From: an uncultured Oxalobacteraceae bacterium
Lineage (GTDB): Bacteria > Pseudomonadota > Gammaproteobacteria > Burkholderiales > Burkholderiaceae
Assembly (NCBI GenBank): GCA_946478765.1
Contig: CAMLDH010000207.1
Span: 1-6,968 of the forward strand
Direction: 5' to 3'
Length of the DNA: 6,968 nt
Shown one piece after another: positions 1 through 6,846 of the stretch (positions are counted from its first letter, which is position 1; every line of letters starts with the position of its first letter). The translations under genes were made by a program, and so were the position numbers. The notes beneath the pieces are model-generated. The model saw only the letters and a list, made by a program, of their open reading frames with translations, was not told where the DNA came from and did no database searches.

Positions 1-12
1 GCGGACAGTCAG

Positions 13-104
13 TTCCCCGTCATTCCCGCGCAGGCGGGAATCCATAGGTCGGTGGAGCGAGCAAGCTCAGTATGGATTCCCGCCTGCGCGGGAATGACGG
101 GGAA
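13..104. repeat. Inverted pair of dRS3-like repeats, 34-bp perfect arms
   Basis: Positions 13-46 and 71-104 are exact reverse complements over 34 bp, separated by a 24-bp spacer (47-70). Each arm holds a core of the form ATTCCC-N8-GGGAAT (22-41 and 76-95; left core ATTCCCGCGCAGGCGGGAAT), itself a short hairpin of 8 bp around 4 nt. This matches the layout of the dRS3 repeat known from Neisseria and of similar dispersed intergenic repeats in other proteobacteria. On the plus strand the right arm is followed by TTTTT at 108-112, so the structure could also end transcription entering from the left; that is inference. No target duplication or transposase is visible, so it is best read as a non-autonomous dispersed repeat. 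Confidence 0.9.
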
Positions 105-199
105 AGGTTTTTCGGTAGCGCTCGGGTTCTATCCCGCCTTCGAACATGTCAAAAGAATTCTGAACACCTGCTTAGTCATGCCATTCCTGGTGGCTTTGG

Positions 200-385
200 C
201 TACTGCAAGGCCTCTGACGCATGCCGAGGGGAATTCACCTCCGTATCAGGCTCTGCGAGTCGGCAAACTTCAAGCATGTCATCGGCCCACTGCGGATAAG
301 GCGGCTCACCCCCACTGAGTGCCTCGGCGTGATACGCCCGGATTGCGTTTAATGCCATTGCACGCAGCCGATTGATTGCAGTCAT
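200..385 (-). CDS. Small conserved-type protein, 61 aa, paralogue of the next gene
   Basis: I do not recognise a named family. The ATG at 385 is preceded by a good ribosome binding site (GAGGAA, 391-396, 5 nt before the start), which supports real translation. Residues 8-42 align without gaps to the 86-residue neighbour at 502-762: both have a short N-terminal helix-like stretch, then GGEP-x-YPQWA, then an acidic pair and ML-x-VC. After this shared core the two proteins diverge, and this one ends after about 20 further residues (EVNSPRHASEALQ). The other reading frames beyond the divergence point do not restore similarity to the neighbour, so a simple frameshift is not evident. There is no signal peptide or membrane segment, and it is probably cytosolic. 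It lies 116 bp downstream of its paralogue on the same strand, so the two may share a transcript or have separate promoters. Confidence 0.65.
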   Translation of the reverse strand: MTAINRLRAMALNAIRAYHAEALSGGEPPYPQWADDMLEVCRLAEPDTEVNSPRHASEALQ

Positions 386-501
386 CGCGATTCCTCAAAA
401 AAATTCATGATTGAATGCTAAATTTTCCCCACCGGGAATGCTTGATGTCGATCAGGCTTTAATCTGATTGGCGCATGGAATAGGGCTGTCTCAATCAGGA
501 A

Positions 502-762
502 TCAAATCTTGCGCTGCATGCTGTCGTGAATAGCCCTATCCAGATGGGCCATATCGCTTGCATCAAATGAGCAGTCGCCGAAATCGATGTATCCGGCTTT
601 CGCATTTTCTTTGAGCCACTGGTAACAGGCGGCTTGATCGCACACCTTGAGCATCTCTTCCGCCCATTGCGGATAGACCGGCTCGCCACCCGCGAACGTC
701 TCGCTCGCATACTGCGCGAGCGCGTCATTTGCCATCGCCTTCAAATGTTCTATTTCGACCAT
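502..762 (-). CDS. Small conserved-type protein, 86 aa, paralogue of the preceding gene
   Basis: No named family is recognised. The open frame continues upstream to 1035, but the ATG at 762 is preferred: it has an AGAGGG ribosome binding site (767-772) 4 nt upstream, homology to the 61-residue neighbour begins just after it, and a plausible promoter lies at 804-833. The shared core (residues 7-41) contains FAGGEPVYPQWAEEMLKVC. The C-terminal half, absent from the short paralogue, reads as a mixed acidic region with GYIDFGDCSFDASDM and a final helix rich in charged residues. Three Cys (41, 46, 64) are not arranged as an obvious metal site. There are no membrane segments. It is divergent from the acyltransferase gene at 983, with 220 bp between the two starts. 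Homology within the window and two independent ribosome binding sites make a real gene likely; the function is unknown. Confidence 0.75.
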   Translation of the reverse strand: MVEIEHLKAMANDALAQYASETFAGGEPVYPQWAEEMLKVCDQAACYQWLKENAKAGYIDFGDCSFDASDMAHLDRAIHDSMQRKI

Positions 763-803
763 GCTGCCCTCTGGATGGCGCCGCATTTCTACCGCATGCG
801 GAC

Positions 804-833
804 ATCGTACCGCAGCCACACCATGGATGTTAA
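804..833 (-). promoter_or_regulatory. Predicted sigma70 promoter for the 86-aa small gene
   Basis: Read on the minus strand, TTAACA (828-833, five of six matches to TTGACA) is followed after 18 bp by TACGAT (804-809, four of six matches to TATAAT). The expected start of transcription, near 796-798, falls inside the perfect 10-bp palindrome CCGCATGCGG (792-801). This would leave a leader of about 35 nt before the ATG at 762. The prediction rests on box matches and position only. Confidence 0.4.
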
Positions 834-982
834 GCGAGATGCGCTGATGCAGATAGACGTTCTCAATCGAAAGGGCGTGTTTGCGGCAACTCAAGCATGC
901 AATTGATTCGATGCGACAAGCCTTCTCAATTTTTCCATATGGGTGCTTAATAAATACCTTGGAAAATATTTGAGGACAGCAA

Positions 983-2089
983 ATGGCCGAAGCAGAGAGA
1001 TTGTCGAATAGCACTGCGCAGTCCAGCGAAATCACGATTTCCTGCTATCCGCATGAGATCCCGCCCTTTGTCGAACGCGACCTGGTGCGGCTGTATGGGC
1101 ATCTGTTTTCTTCGCTCCCGTTTTTCAGAATTTTCAAGTCGCTTGAGGATGTCAGCACCTATGTTGTCCGGCAAGGGGGACAGGCAATCACGGTGCTATT
1201 GTTCCGCTACAAAGAAGGTGAGATCGACGTATTCAACGAAATGATACGTATCGACGAAGCAGAGCTCCAGCGATTTGCCAGCTATATGTTTGCCAAATTC
1301 GACAGAGCCTGCGTCATCAGCTTCAAAGCGATCCAAACCAATCTGCAAAGGTTGCCGTTCCCGTTTCAGCAGCATAACGCCAAGGATGATTTCGTCATCC
1401 TGTTGTCGCGCATGCCTCATGACTATACTGCGCGCCTTGGAAAAGCGACGCGCGCGAACATCAAGCGTTATATGAAAAGGCTGCTCCGAAATCATCCTTC
1501 ATTCAGCTACCAGTTTTATGAGAAGGAAGACATCGATGAACAGCATATTCGCGCCATTATCGATCTGAGCAAGGACAGAATCTCGGCCAGGAAAAAGAAA
1601 TTTGGCGTCGATGAGAACGAGACGCAGGGGTTGATCCGTCTTGCGAAAGTGTGCGGCATGATCAATGTGGTGCGGATCAACGGTCGCCTGTGTGCAGGCA
1701 CCATCAGCTATCGCACCGGCTCGGGTTATATCGCGGTGGTCAATGCCCATGATGCCCAATTCGACGAATACTGGCTCGGCACGCTTTGCTATTACCTGAC
1801 GATTTGCGAAAGCATGGTCCGAGGCGGCAAGGCGTTCCACATGGGCGGCGGGCGGTACGAATACAAGAAGCGCCTGTTGGGTGTCCGGCAGGATATGGAC
1901 CGCATAGAAATATATCGCTCGTACTGGCACTGCGTGCTGCGCTTCGATCGGGTGCTGAAGACCCTCTTTGCGAGCTGGGTGCGCACACTGAAAGTATGGG
2001 TGCTCGCGCGCGAGAAGAGTCTCATTTCACAATTGGTGATCCGCATCCTGCATTTCTATCGCGTACTGAAGGACATGCGAAAAAATTAG
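983..2089 (+). CDS. GNAT-fold acyltransferase, CelD/BcsL type (polysaccharide-associated)
   Basis: A 368-residue protein resembling the CelD/BcsL-type acetyltransferases (Acetyltransf_6, relatives of the FemAB fold), which are found in cellulose and exopolysaccharide loci and are thought to acylate sugars or their precursors. The C-terminal GNAT half is the diagnostic part: the basic segment GKATRANIKRYMKRLL (153-168), the strand pair GRLCAGTISYR (234-244), then H256, F260 and LGTLCYYLTICESM (265-278), and finally FHMGGGRYEYKKRLLG (285-300), the usual GGG...YK signature near the acyl-CoA site. The N-terminal half (about 20-145) is weaker and probably a degenerate second GNAT domain. No signal peptide is seen; the C-terminal 50 residues are basic with hydrophobic patches and might lie against the membrane. 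The start has a clear TGAGGA site (971-976, 6 nt spacing). The neighbouring glycan genes fit this role; the actual acceptor and acyl group are unknown. Confidence 0.82.
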   Translation: MAEAERLSNSTAQSSEITISCYPHEIPPFVERDLVRLYGHLFSSLPFFRIFKSLEDVSTYVVRQGGQAITVLLFRYKEGEIDVFNEMIRIDEAELQRFASYMFAKFDRACVISFKAIQTNLQRLPFPFQQHNAKDDFVILLSRMPHDYTARLGKATRANIKRYMKRLLRNHPSFSYQFYEKEDIDEQHIRAIIDLSKDRISARKKKFGVDENETQGLIRLAKVCGMINVVRINGRLCAGTISYRTGSGYIAVVNAHDAQFDEYWLGTLCYYLTICESMVRGGKAFHMGGGRYEYKKRLLGVRQDMDRIEIYRSYWHCVLRFDRVLKTLFASWVRTLKVWVLAREKSLISQLVIRILHFYRVLKDMRKN

Positions 2090-2302
2090 CGTGTGCCTCA
2101 TTGCATCATGATTGCAAGTCAATCGTGTGAGCGAATCGCATGGCAAGCGATTCAAAGATCAATATTGCGCAAATATTTTTTGCGAAAATCTCCATAAAAT
2201 AAAGACGTCCCTTGCGCATGCGAACAGGGAATCGCGCATTTCATGCATTCGAAAGCATGGTCATTACGATACGCGCACTACTTTTTCCGGAATTGATAAG
2301 CC
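2090..2302. other. AT-rich intergenic spacer with small inverted repeats
   Basis: No gene is seen in these 213 bp. A 7-bp stem with a 7-nt loop (GAATCGC 2133-2139, GCGATTC 2147-2153) lies 44 nt after the acyltransferase stop codon but lacks a following T tract. A second, AT-rich inverted repeat (AATATT 2161-2166 and 2172-2177) overlaps the palindrome TTGCGCAA (2165-2172) and runs into T residues up to 2181; together these could form a weak terminator. TAAAAT at 2195-2200 matches a -10 box in five of six bases, but no good -35 box sits at the right distance. The downstream gene may therefore have its own promoter here; this is weak evidence. Confidence 0.35.
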
Positions 2303-3289
2303 ATGAATGTTTGCGACCACTCTTCAAGACATGTTCCGTTTGATCCTTGCCAGATACTGGCTGCGGAGGATGCCGCAATAAGACTCTTTGACGCAGGATT
2401 CAAGCGCGAAGCCATATCGCTGGTAAGCCACGCGCAAAATTCGGCGGAACTGCATGGCGATCTGGTGCAATCGGCCCCCGTCGCCAGGCTCGCGCCATTG
2501 AAGAAGCGATTTACGACAACCGATGTCGTCATTGCCTTGCACCAGCCGTCATATCTTCCATGGCTTGGATATCTTCACAAAATATATTATGCGGACAAAT
2601 TCGCTATCCAGGACGATGTCCAGTTTACGCGCAAGTCCTTCATCAAAAGAGCGGTGATTAAAAAGCCCAATTCGAATGCGTCAACGTATCTTTCCATCCC
2701 GGCGAAAAAGCACAGCGATCGTTGCGGCATCAGCGAAATTGAAATAGACGATTCAGACGATTGGCGTGCGGAGCATCTGCGAAAAATCCATGCCGCCTAT
2801 TCCAGGACGATGTACTTCGGGGAGTTCTTTCCGAAACTGGAAGCCAGCCTGGCCGATACCCGGCGCAGCAGCGCATTGGTGGATGTGACAAGCGCCATGC
2901 TATTTTTCCTGTTGGACGTGCTGGGGATAGAAAGAGAGATTGTCCTGTTAAGCAATTTGACCGAAGGCATGACATTTTCAAATGCGCATGAGCGGAATAT
3001 GTCGATGTGCCGGCTGCTGGGGGGCACCATTTATTTTAGCGGCGCCGGCGCAAGGAAATATCACGAAGGGAGGCCTTTGCCTGAAAGGATGAAATTAATT
3101 TATCAGAATATCGCGAATTACCTGAACGAACATCCTTATCTTCCGAAAGAACAATTCATCAATGGCTTGTCGGCGTTGGATGCGCTGTTTTGCATCGGGC
3201 CGAAACGCATTATCGGTATTTTCGAGGACTATGAAAATCCGATATTCAATACGCTCAATACGCCGCATGTCCTGCATGGGGTGCAGTAG
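2303..3289 (+). CDS. WbqC-family protein with N-terminal extension
   Basis: A 328-residue protein. From residue 75 onward it matches the WbqC-like family (PF08889), found in O-antigen and exopolysaccharide clusters. Family hallmarks in order: VVIALHQPSYLPWLGYLHKI (75-94), AIQDDVQFTRKSFIKR (101-116), W154/H158/Y166 in a helical stretch, SGAGARKYH (246-254), and near the C-terminus GLSALDALFCIGP (288-300). The family is soluble, and its chemistry is poorly defined; a role in making or transferring an acylated amino sugar has been proposed. Family members normally begin at or close to the HQP motif, whereas this protein has about 75 extra residues (DPCQILAAEDAAIRLFDAGF and following) that look helical. 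The ATG at 2303 has only a weak ribosome binding site (GGAA at 2289-2292, 10 nt away). No other ATG precedes the core, so a GTG or TTG start nearer residues 55-66 is the alternative. It follows the acyltransferase on the same strand after 213 bp and converges with the PAP2 gene. Confidence 0.85.
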   Translation: MNVCDHSSRHVPFDPCQILAAEDAAIRLFDAGFKREAISLVSHAQNSAELHGDLVQSAPVARLAPLKKRFTTTDVVIALHQPSYLPWLGYLHKIYYADKFAIQDDVQFTRKSFIKRAVIKKPNSNASTYLSIPAKKHSDRCGISEIEIDDSDDWRAEHLRKIHAAYSRTMYFGEFFPKLEASLADTRRSSALVDVTSAMLFFLLDVLGIEREIVLLSNLTEGMTFSNAHERNMSMCRLLGGTIYFSGAGARKYHEGRPLPERMKLIYQNIANYLNEHPYLPKEQFINGLSALDALFCIGPKRIIGIFEDYENPIFNTLNTPHVLHGVQ

Positions 3290-3334
3290 CCGGCGCTCGA
3301 TCCGCGACCCGCCAAAAGTCATTTTTCTACCCGC

Positions 3335-3964
3335 TTAGAATTCCCGCGCGTATGGCTTTTCGGTGCCGGACAGGCTGCACGCAATGTGGGTCATCCACCC
3401 GTAGGTCCGATCTGTCATCAGAGTGGTCGTTCCGATGATTGCCGCAACCACGCCGAATCCAATTGTCGCGGCAACAGAATGGTCGAGCGCAGGCTGTTTC
3501 ATCGGCCGGGAGAGCGCGATAAAGCCGAGGGATATCGCATACCCCAGCGCGCATCCACCGATCGACTCTGACGCAGAATGCGTGTTATGCACAGAAACCG
3601 CAAAGCCCATCATCGCTGCAAACAGAATGCCGAATAACACGCCGGACATGCGCAGGGACCGCGAAGCATGTTGCAATATCAGATAAAACAATAACGGCAT
3701 CACGGCTGCGGTCCGCATCGAGTGGCCGCTAAACCCCTGGAAGTCGAGCGCGCTGATTGTCACCCCCCATCCAATGAAGGCAATTTGTGTCGCTGCGACG
3801 ATGGCAAGTCCAACGGAAAACAGGACGCCCCATAGCCACGCCATGCCCCAGGCACCCCCTGCCGACAGCCATGTAAAAATTGCCATTGCGGCCGGGATCA
3901 TGACGAGACTGCCGCCAAGAGCGATGAATTCCTGCCAGTAATTTGTCATTGCTGTGTGCGCCAT
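3335..3964 (-). CDS. PAP2-superfamily membrane phosphatase, divergent active site
   Basis: A 209-residue, strongly hydrophobic protein with about five or six membrane spans (roughly 13-35, 40-60, 84-98, 108-125, 135-151, 163-182). It resembles lipid phosphatases of the PAP2 superfamily, some of which recycle undecaprenyl pyrophosphate. Visible motifs are LDFQGFSGHSMRTAAVMP (73-90), containing the SGH motif with H81, and HSASESIGG (129-137), matching the HxxxD motif with H129 and with E133 in place of Asp; the HS-x-SE form occurs in a PAP2 subgroup. The Arg expected six residues before H129 is Val123, and no KxxxxxxRP motif is seen, so activity is uncertain. The start at 3964 has a purine-rich GAAAGAAG stretch just upstream; the next ATG (3949) lacks one. 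The gene faces the WbqC-like gene tail to tail with 45 bp between and no clear shared terminator. A carrier-lipid recycling role is inferred from the glycan-gene context. Confidence 0.72.
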   Translation of the reverse strand: MAHTAMTNYWQEFIALGGSLVMIPAAMAIFTWLSAGGAWGMAWLWGVLFSVGLAIVAATQIAFIGWGVTISALDFQGFSGHSMRTAAVMPLLFYLILQHASRSLRMSGVLFGILFAAMMGFAVSVHNTHSASESIGGCALGYAISLGFIALSRPMKQPALDHSVAATIGFGVVAAIIGTTTLMTDRTYGWMTHIACSLSGTEKPYAREF

Positions 3965-4914
3965 TGTCTTCTTTCTATCTGCCGCTATTCATGAAGCAGG
4001 TTCCAATTTATTCAAAAGTGAATCGGCCCTGATTAAGTTACATCAATAGAGCGTTACGCCGGCGAAGAATTCACTTCTGTCTTCGAACATGGAAAGCAAA
4101 ATCGATTCACGCAATGCGTGCCCTGGCATGGCCGACGCGGCATCAGGTCTTTCATCCATCGATCGAACGGCATCCGCTCGATTGCATCCTTGTTCGCGCC
4201 GCCGACCCGGCATCGGCATTCCGGCAATCCGCATCGTTCACGCCGAACGCGGCAGGGCCGGTCAAGCGCTGAGGATCGGCGCGTCAGAGTAAAAGAGCGG
4301 CACAAATGTTCGCTTGTTATAAAGAGCAATTAAATTGGCGTTGAACATGACGATGTAAATCCTCGATATAGGTTAAGAAGGTATTTGATACTTGTCATAG
4401 CTGAGCGAACGCTATTCCAACACACTCTCTACAAGTCGGCGCGTTATGCAAGGGCGTGCGGCGAAGGGAGAATCGTAGAGGTCACGGAATCGCAGATGCG
4501 GCAACCGAAGCCAAAGGACTGCATCGCAGCAGTCGGGAGTTCGAGATGTTATTCAATATGGTGAAAATCGCTGTAGAGCCTGCGCGTTCCGATTGTCGAC
4601 GACACAGTGACCGGAATCGACGACGACATCATTCGTAGCCGTGGTTTGGTGGCCGTCTGATTTTTCGATCCTGTACCGGTCCCGAAATAAGCATCATCAC
4701 GCAATGCATGGAACTGTCGAATCACCGGATGCCACGGCGCTTTCCGGGGGAGGCGGCACGCCGCGGATTTTTTCGGCGATATTCACGCATCGCGCGATGA
4801 TGGGGGATTGCAGTAACGCGACGCGGTTCAGCTCCAGGTTTGCGCGAATCGGCAGCATGCGGATGCGCCCGCAGGTGTGGCAGGAAATCGCCAGTTTATT
4901 GAAGAACGCATCAA
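3965..4914. other. 950-bp region without a convincing gene
   Basis: The region lies between the divergent PAP2 and dehydratase genes, so promoters for both should be here. Several short frames are open on both strands, but none has a good ribosome binding site or recognisable motif. Small inverted repeats are present: ATTCA-N4-TGAAT (4010-4023), CACGCA-A-TGCGTG (4108-4120), GTAT-TTG-ATAC (4381-4391) and GCGG-CACG-CCGC (4753-4764) with a T run at 4768-4773. A weak promoter-like pair on the plus strand, TTGAAC (4341-4346) and GATATA (4365-4370) with 18 bp between, would give a very long leader for the dehydratase. Positions 4577-4657 read in one frame as RVPIVDDTVTGIDDDIIRS-like protein before a stop, which could be a relic of a decayed gene. 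No tRNA or known RNA was recognised. Confidence 0.5.
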
Positions 4915-6846
4915 ATGACAAAATCGAACAAGATGAGTTTGGATGAAGTCCGCAGCAAACTGATTTCGATGAACCGTGTAATGAAGGTTGCGTTAATGCT
5001 GACTGCGGATTTTCTCGCACTGCCGTTGTGCTTCCTGATCGCGATGCTGCTGCGGCTGGGAGATATCGATGCGGCGATGCGCTATGAACCGGCTTCGTAT
5101 GTGGTCATCGCGCTGATTACGATTGCCGCTTTCAGCATGACAGGCTTGTACCGGGTAGTGGTTCGCTTCATTGACTATCGCCTGCTGGGTGCAGCCGGGA
5201 TCGGGCTCGCGGTAGTCGTGCTGTGCGCCTATCTCCTGTCGGTGTCGATGCCCGACAAGAGGCTGCCGCACAGCGCCATCCTCATTTACTGGTTCATCGC
5301 GTTCTCCTACGTGGTGACGACGAGATTGATCGTGCGCGCATTCCTGAGCGGCCACGCCGGAAAAATGCGCGAGCCGGGCAAGCCGGTGGCGATCTATGGC
5401 GCGACCGAATTGGGCGCGCGCGTTGCGCTCGCGATGCGGGCAAGCGGCGAATATCGCCCGGTCTGCTTTATTGATGAAAAGCGCAATCTCAACAATCACA
5501 CCATCGCCGGAATCATGGTGTTCCACTCGACGCACTTCGTCGAAATGGTCCGCAAGCTGTCGATTGAACTGGTCGTCATCTCGGTCCCTTCAACATCATC
5601 GGAGCGGCTTCTCAAGATACTGCAGATGATGGGCGCCGCAGGCATCCCGGCCAAGATACTGCGCAATATGCTGGAACTCGCAGACGAAAAGTTTTCGTCC
5701 AAGTCCATTCGCGAGATCAAGATCGACGATCTTCTGGGACGTGCCCCGGTGCCGCCCCGCATGGATTTGTTTGCCAAATGCGTGGAGCAAAAGAATGTGC
5801 TGGTGACGGGCGCGGGCGGATCGATCGGCAGCGAATTGTGCCGCCAGATCATGACTTTGTCGCCGCGCCAGTTGCACCTGCTGGACCACTCGGAGTTTGC
5901 CCTTTACACCATCAAGCAGGAGCTTCAGGCGCGCTTTCCCGGCCTGCCCGTGCAGGCGCATCTGGGTTCCGTGTGCAGCGCGTCGCTGGTCGAGCGGCTG
6001 ATGCAGGAAGGCGTCATCGACACCGTCTATCATGCCGCCGCCTACAAGCACGTGCCACTGGTGGAAGCGAACATCGTCGAGGGCATCCGCAACAACGTGC
6101 TGGGCGCGAAAATCGTCGCCTGCGCCGCCGAAAAATATCACGTCGATACCTGCGTCCTGATTTCCACCGACAAGGCGGTTCGACCCACCAACATGATGGG
6201 CGCCAGCAAACGCATCGCGGAACTCATTTTCCAGGCGGCTGCCGCCAAATCCACGTCCGGCACCACATTCTGCATGGTCCGCTTCGGCAATGTGCTGGGC
6301 TCGTCCGGTTCCGTCATACCGCTGTTCCAGCATCAAATTGCCACCGGCGGCCCGCTAACGATTACCCATCCCGATGTCATTCGCTACTTCATGCTCATCC
6401 CCGAAGCCGCCCAACTGGTCATACAGGCGGGCGCCATGGCTAAAGGCGGCGAGGTGTTCGTGCTCGATATGGGCAAGCCGATCAAAATTGTCGATCTGGC
6501 GCGGACCATGATCAAGATGTGCGGGCTGGTGGAAAGAGACAAGCTGAACCCGCATGGCGATATCGAACTGCAGTTTGTCGGCATGCGTCCCGGCGAAAAG
6601 CTCTATGAAGAATTGCTGATCGGAGACGACGCGGTGCCGAGCGAACATCCGCGCATCATGTGTGCTACGGAAAACGCCCTGCATCCCGAGGTGCTGGATC
6701 AATACATTGCGCATCTGATGGCGGCATGCAATACCAATAACCGAATCACCATTGAATCCATGGTGAAGGACATCGTTACCGAATATATTCCGCCGACGAA
6801 GGTGGAGGTGATGACGATGCCGACGCCGGCGGTTCAGTATCACTGA
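4915..6846 (+). CDS. Membrane-bound NDP-sugar 4,6-dehydratase, WbpM/CapD/PglF family
   Basis: A complete 643-residue member of the large membrane SDR family that converts UDP-GlcNAc (or a related NDP-sugar) to its 4-keto-6-deoxy form, the entry step to rare sugars in O-antigens, capsules and exopolysaccharides. Order: four membrane spans (about 24-47, 62-80, 91-111, 119-142), with GLYRVVVRF (77-85) after the second; a first Rossmann-like domain starting VAIYGATELG (158-167); then the catalytic SDR domain from about 290. Key motifs are VLVTGAGGSIGSE (295-307, NAD(P) binding), YHAAAYKHVPLVEAN (372-386), ISTDKA (416-421; T418, D419, K420), PTNMMGASKR (424-433), RFGNVLGSSGSV (456-467), and MRPGEKLYEELL (557-568). 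Met428 replaces the usual SDR tyrosine four residues before K432, as is normal for WbpM and PglF. Length is typical of the family. The ATG at 4915 has only a weak GAAG site 10 nt upstream; codon 7 (4933) is an alternative start. It is expected in the inner membrane with its domains in the cytoplasm. The exact substrate cannot be told from sequence. Confidence 0.93.
   Translation: MTKSNKMSLDEVRSKLISMNRVMKVALMLTADFLALPLCFLIAMLLRLGDIDAAMRYEPASYVVIALITIAAFSMTGLYRVVVRFIDYRLLGAAGIGLAVVVLCAYLLSVSMPDKRLPHSAILIYWFIAFSYVVTTRLIVRAFLSGHAGKMREPGKPVAIYGATELGARVALAMRASGEYRPVCFIDEKRNLNNHTIAGIMVFHSTHFVEMVRKLSIELVVISVPSTSSERLLKILQMMGAAGIPAKILRNMLELADEKFSSKSIREIKIDDLLGRAPVPPRMDLFAKCVEQKNVLVTGAGGSIGSELCRQIMTLSPRQLHLLDHSEFALYTIKQELQARFPGLPVQAHLGSVCSASLVERLMQEGVIDTVYHAAAYKHVPLVEANIVEGIRNNVLGAKIVACAAEKYHVDTCVLISTDKAVRPTNMMGASKRIAELIFQAAAAKSTSGTTFCMVRFGNVLGSSGSVIPLFQHQIATGGPLTITHPDVIRYFMLIPEAAQLVIQAGAMAKGGEVFVLDMGKPIKIVDLARTMIKMCGLVERDKLNPHGDIELQFVGMRPGEKLYEELLIGDDAVPSEHPRIMCATENALHPEVLDQYIAHLMAACNTNNRITIESMVKDIVTEYIPPTKVEVMTMPTPAVQYH

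Noticed and set aside
113..122. CGGTAGCG match to part of the RfaH-dependent ops element
   Set aside because: Only the inner eight bases match, it directs transcription towards no nearby plus-strand gene, and it lies next to a dispersed repeat.
424..437. TTCCC-N4-GGGAA hairpin between the two small minus-strand genes
   Set aside because: The stem is only 5 bp, with a short mixed A/T tail on the minus strand; too weak to call a terminator.
763..1035. Upstream extension of the 86-aa minus-strand gene to a start at 1035
   Set aside because: The extension overlaps the start of the acyltransferase gene, is not matched by the paralogue, and the internal ATG at 762 has a good ribosome binding site.
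4299..4313. Sigma54-like GG/GC pair (GGCACAAATGTTCGC)
   Set aside because: The GG-to-GC spacing is 11 rather than the strict 10, and the -24 and -12 contexts are poor.
4753..4773. GC-rich hairpin followed by T residues, a possible terminator
   Set aside because: The stem is only 4 bp and no supported gene ends upstream of it.
4817..4918. ATGA stop/start overlap suggesting translational coupling with an upstream gene
   Set aside because: The upstream frame is only 33 codons, opens just after a stop and has no start codon, so the overlap is probably chance.
4641..4946. 101-codon plus-strand open frame running into the dehydratase start
   Set aside because: It has no ribosome binding site or recognisable motif, its composition is unlike a folded protein, and it overlaps the well-supported dehydratase.
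5596..6336. 246-codon minus-strand open frame inside the dehydratase gene
   Set aside because: It is an antisense shadow of a strongly supported coding region, with a His/Gly/Ala-rich translation and no domain.
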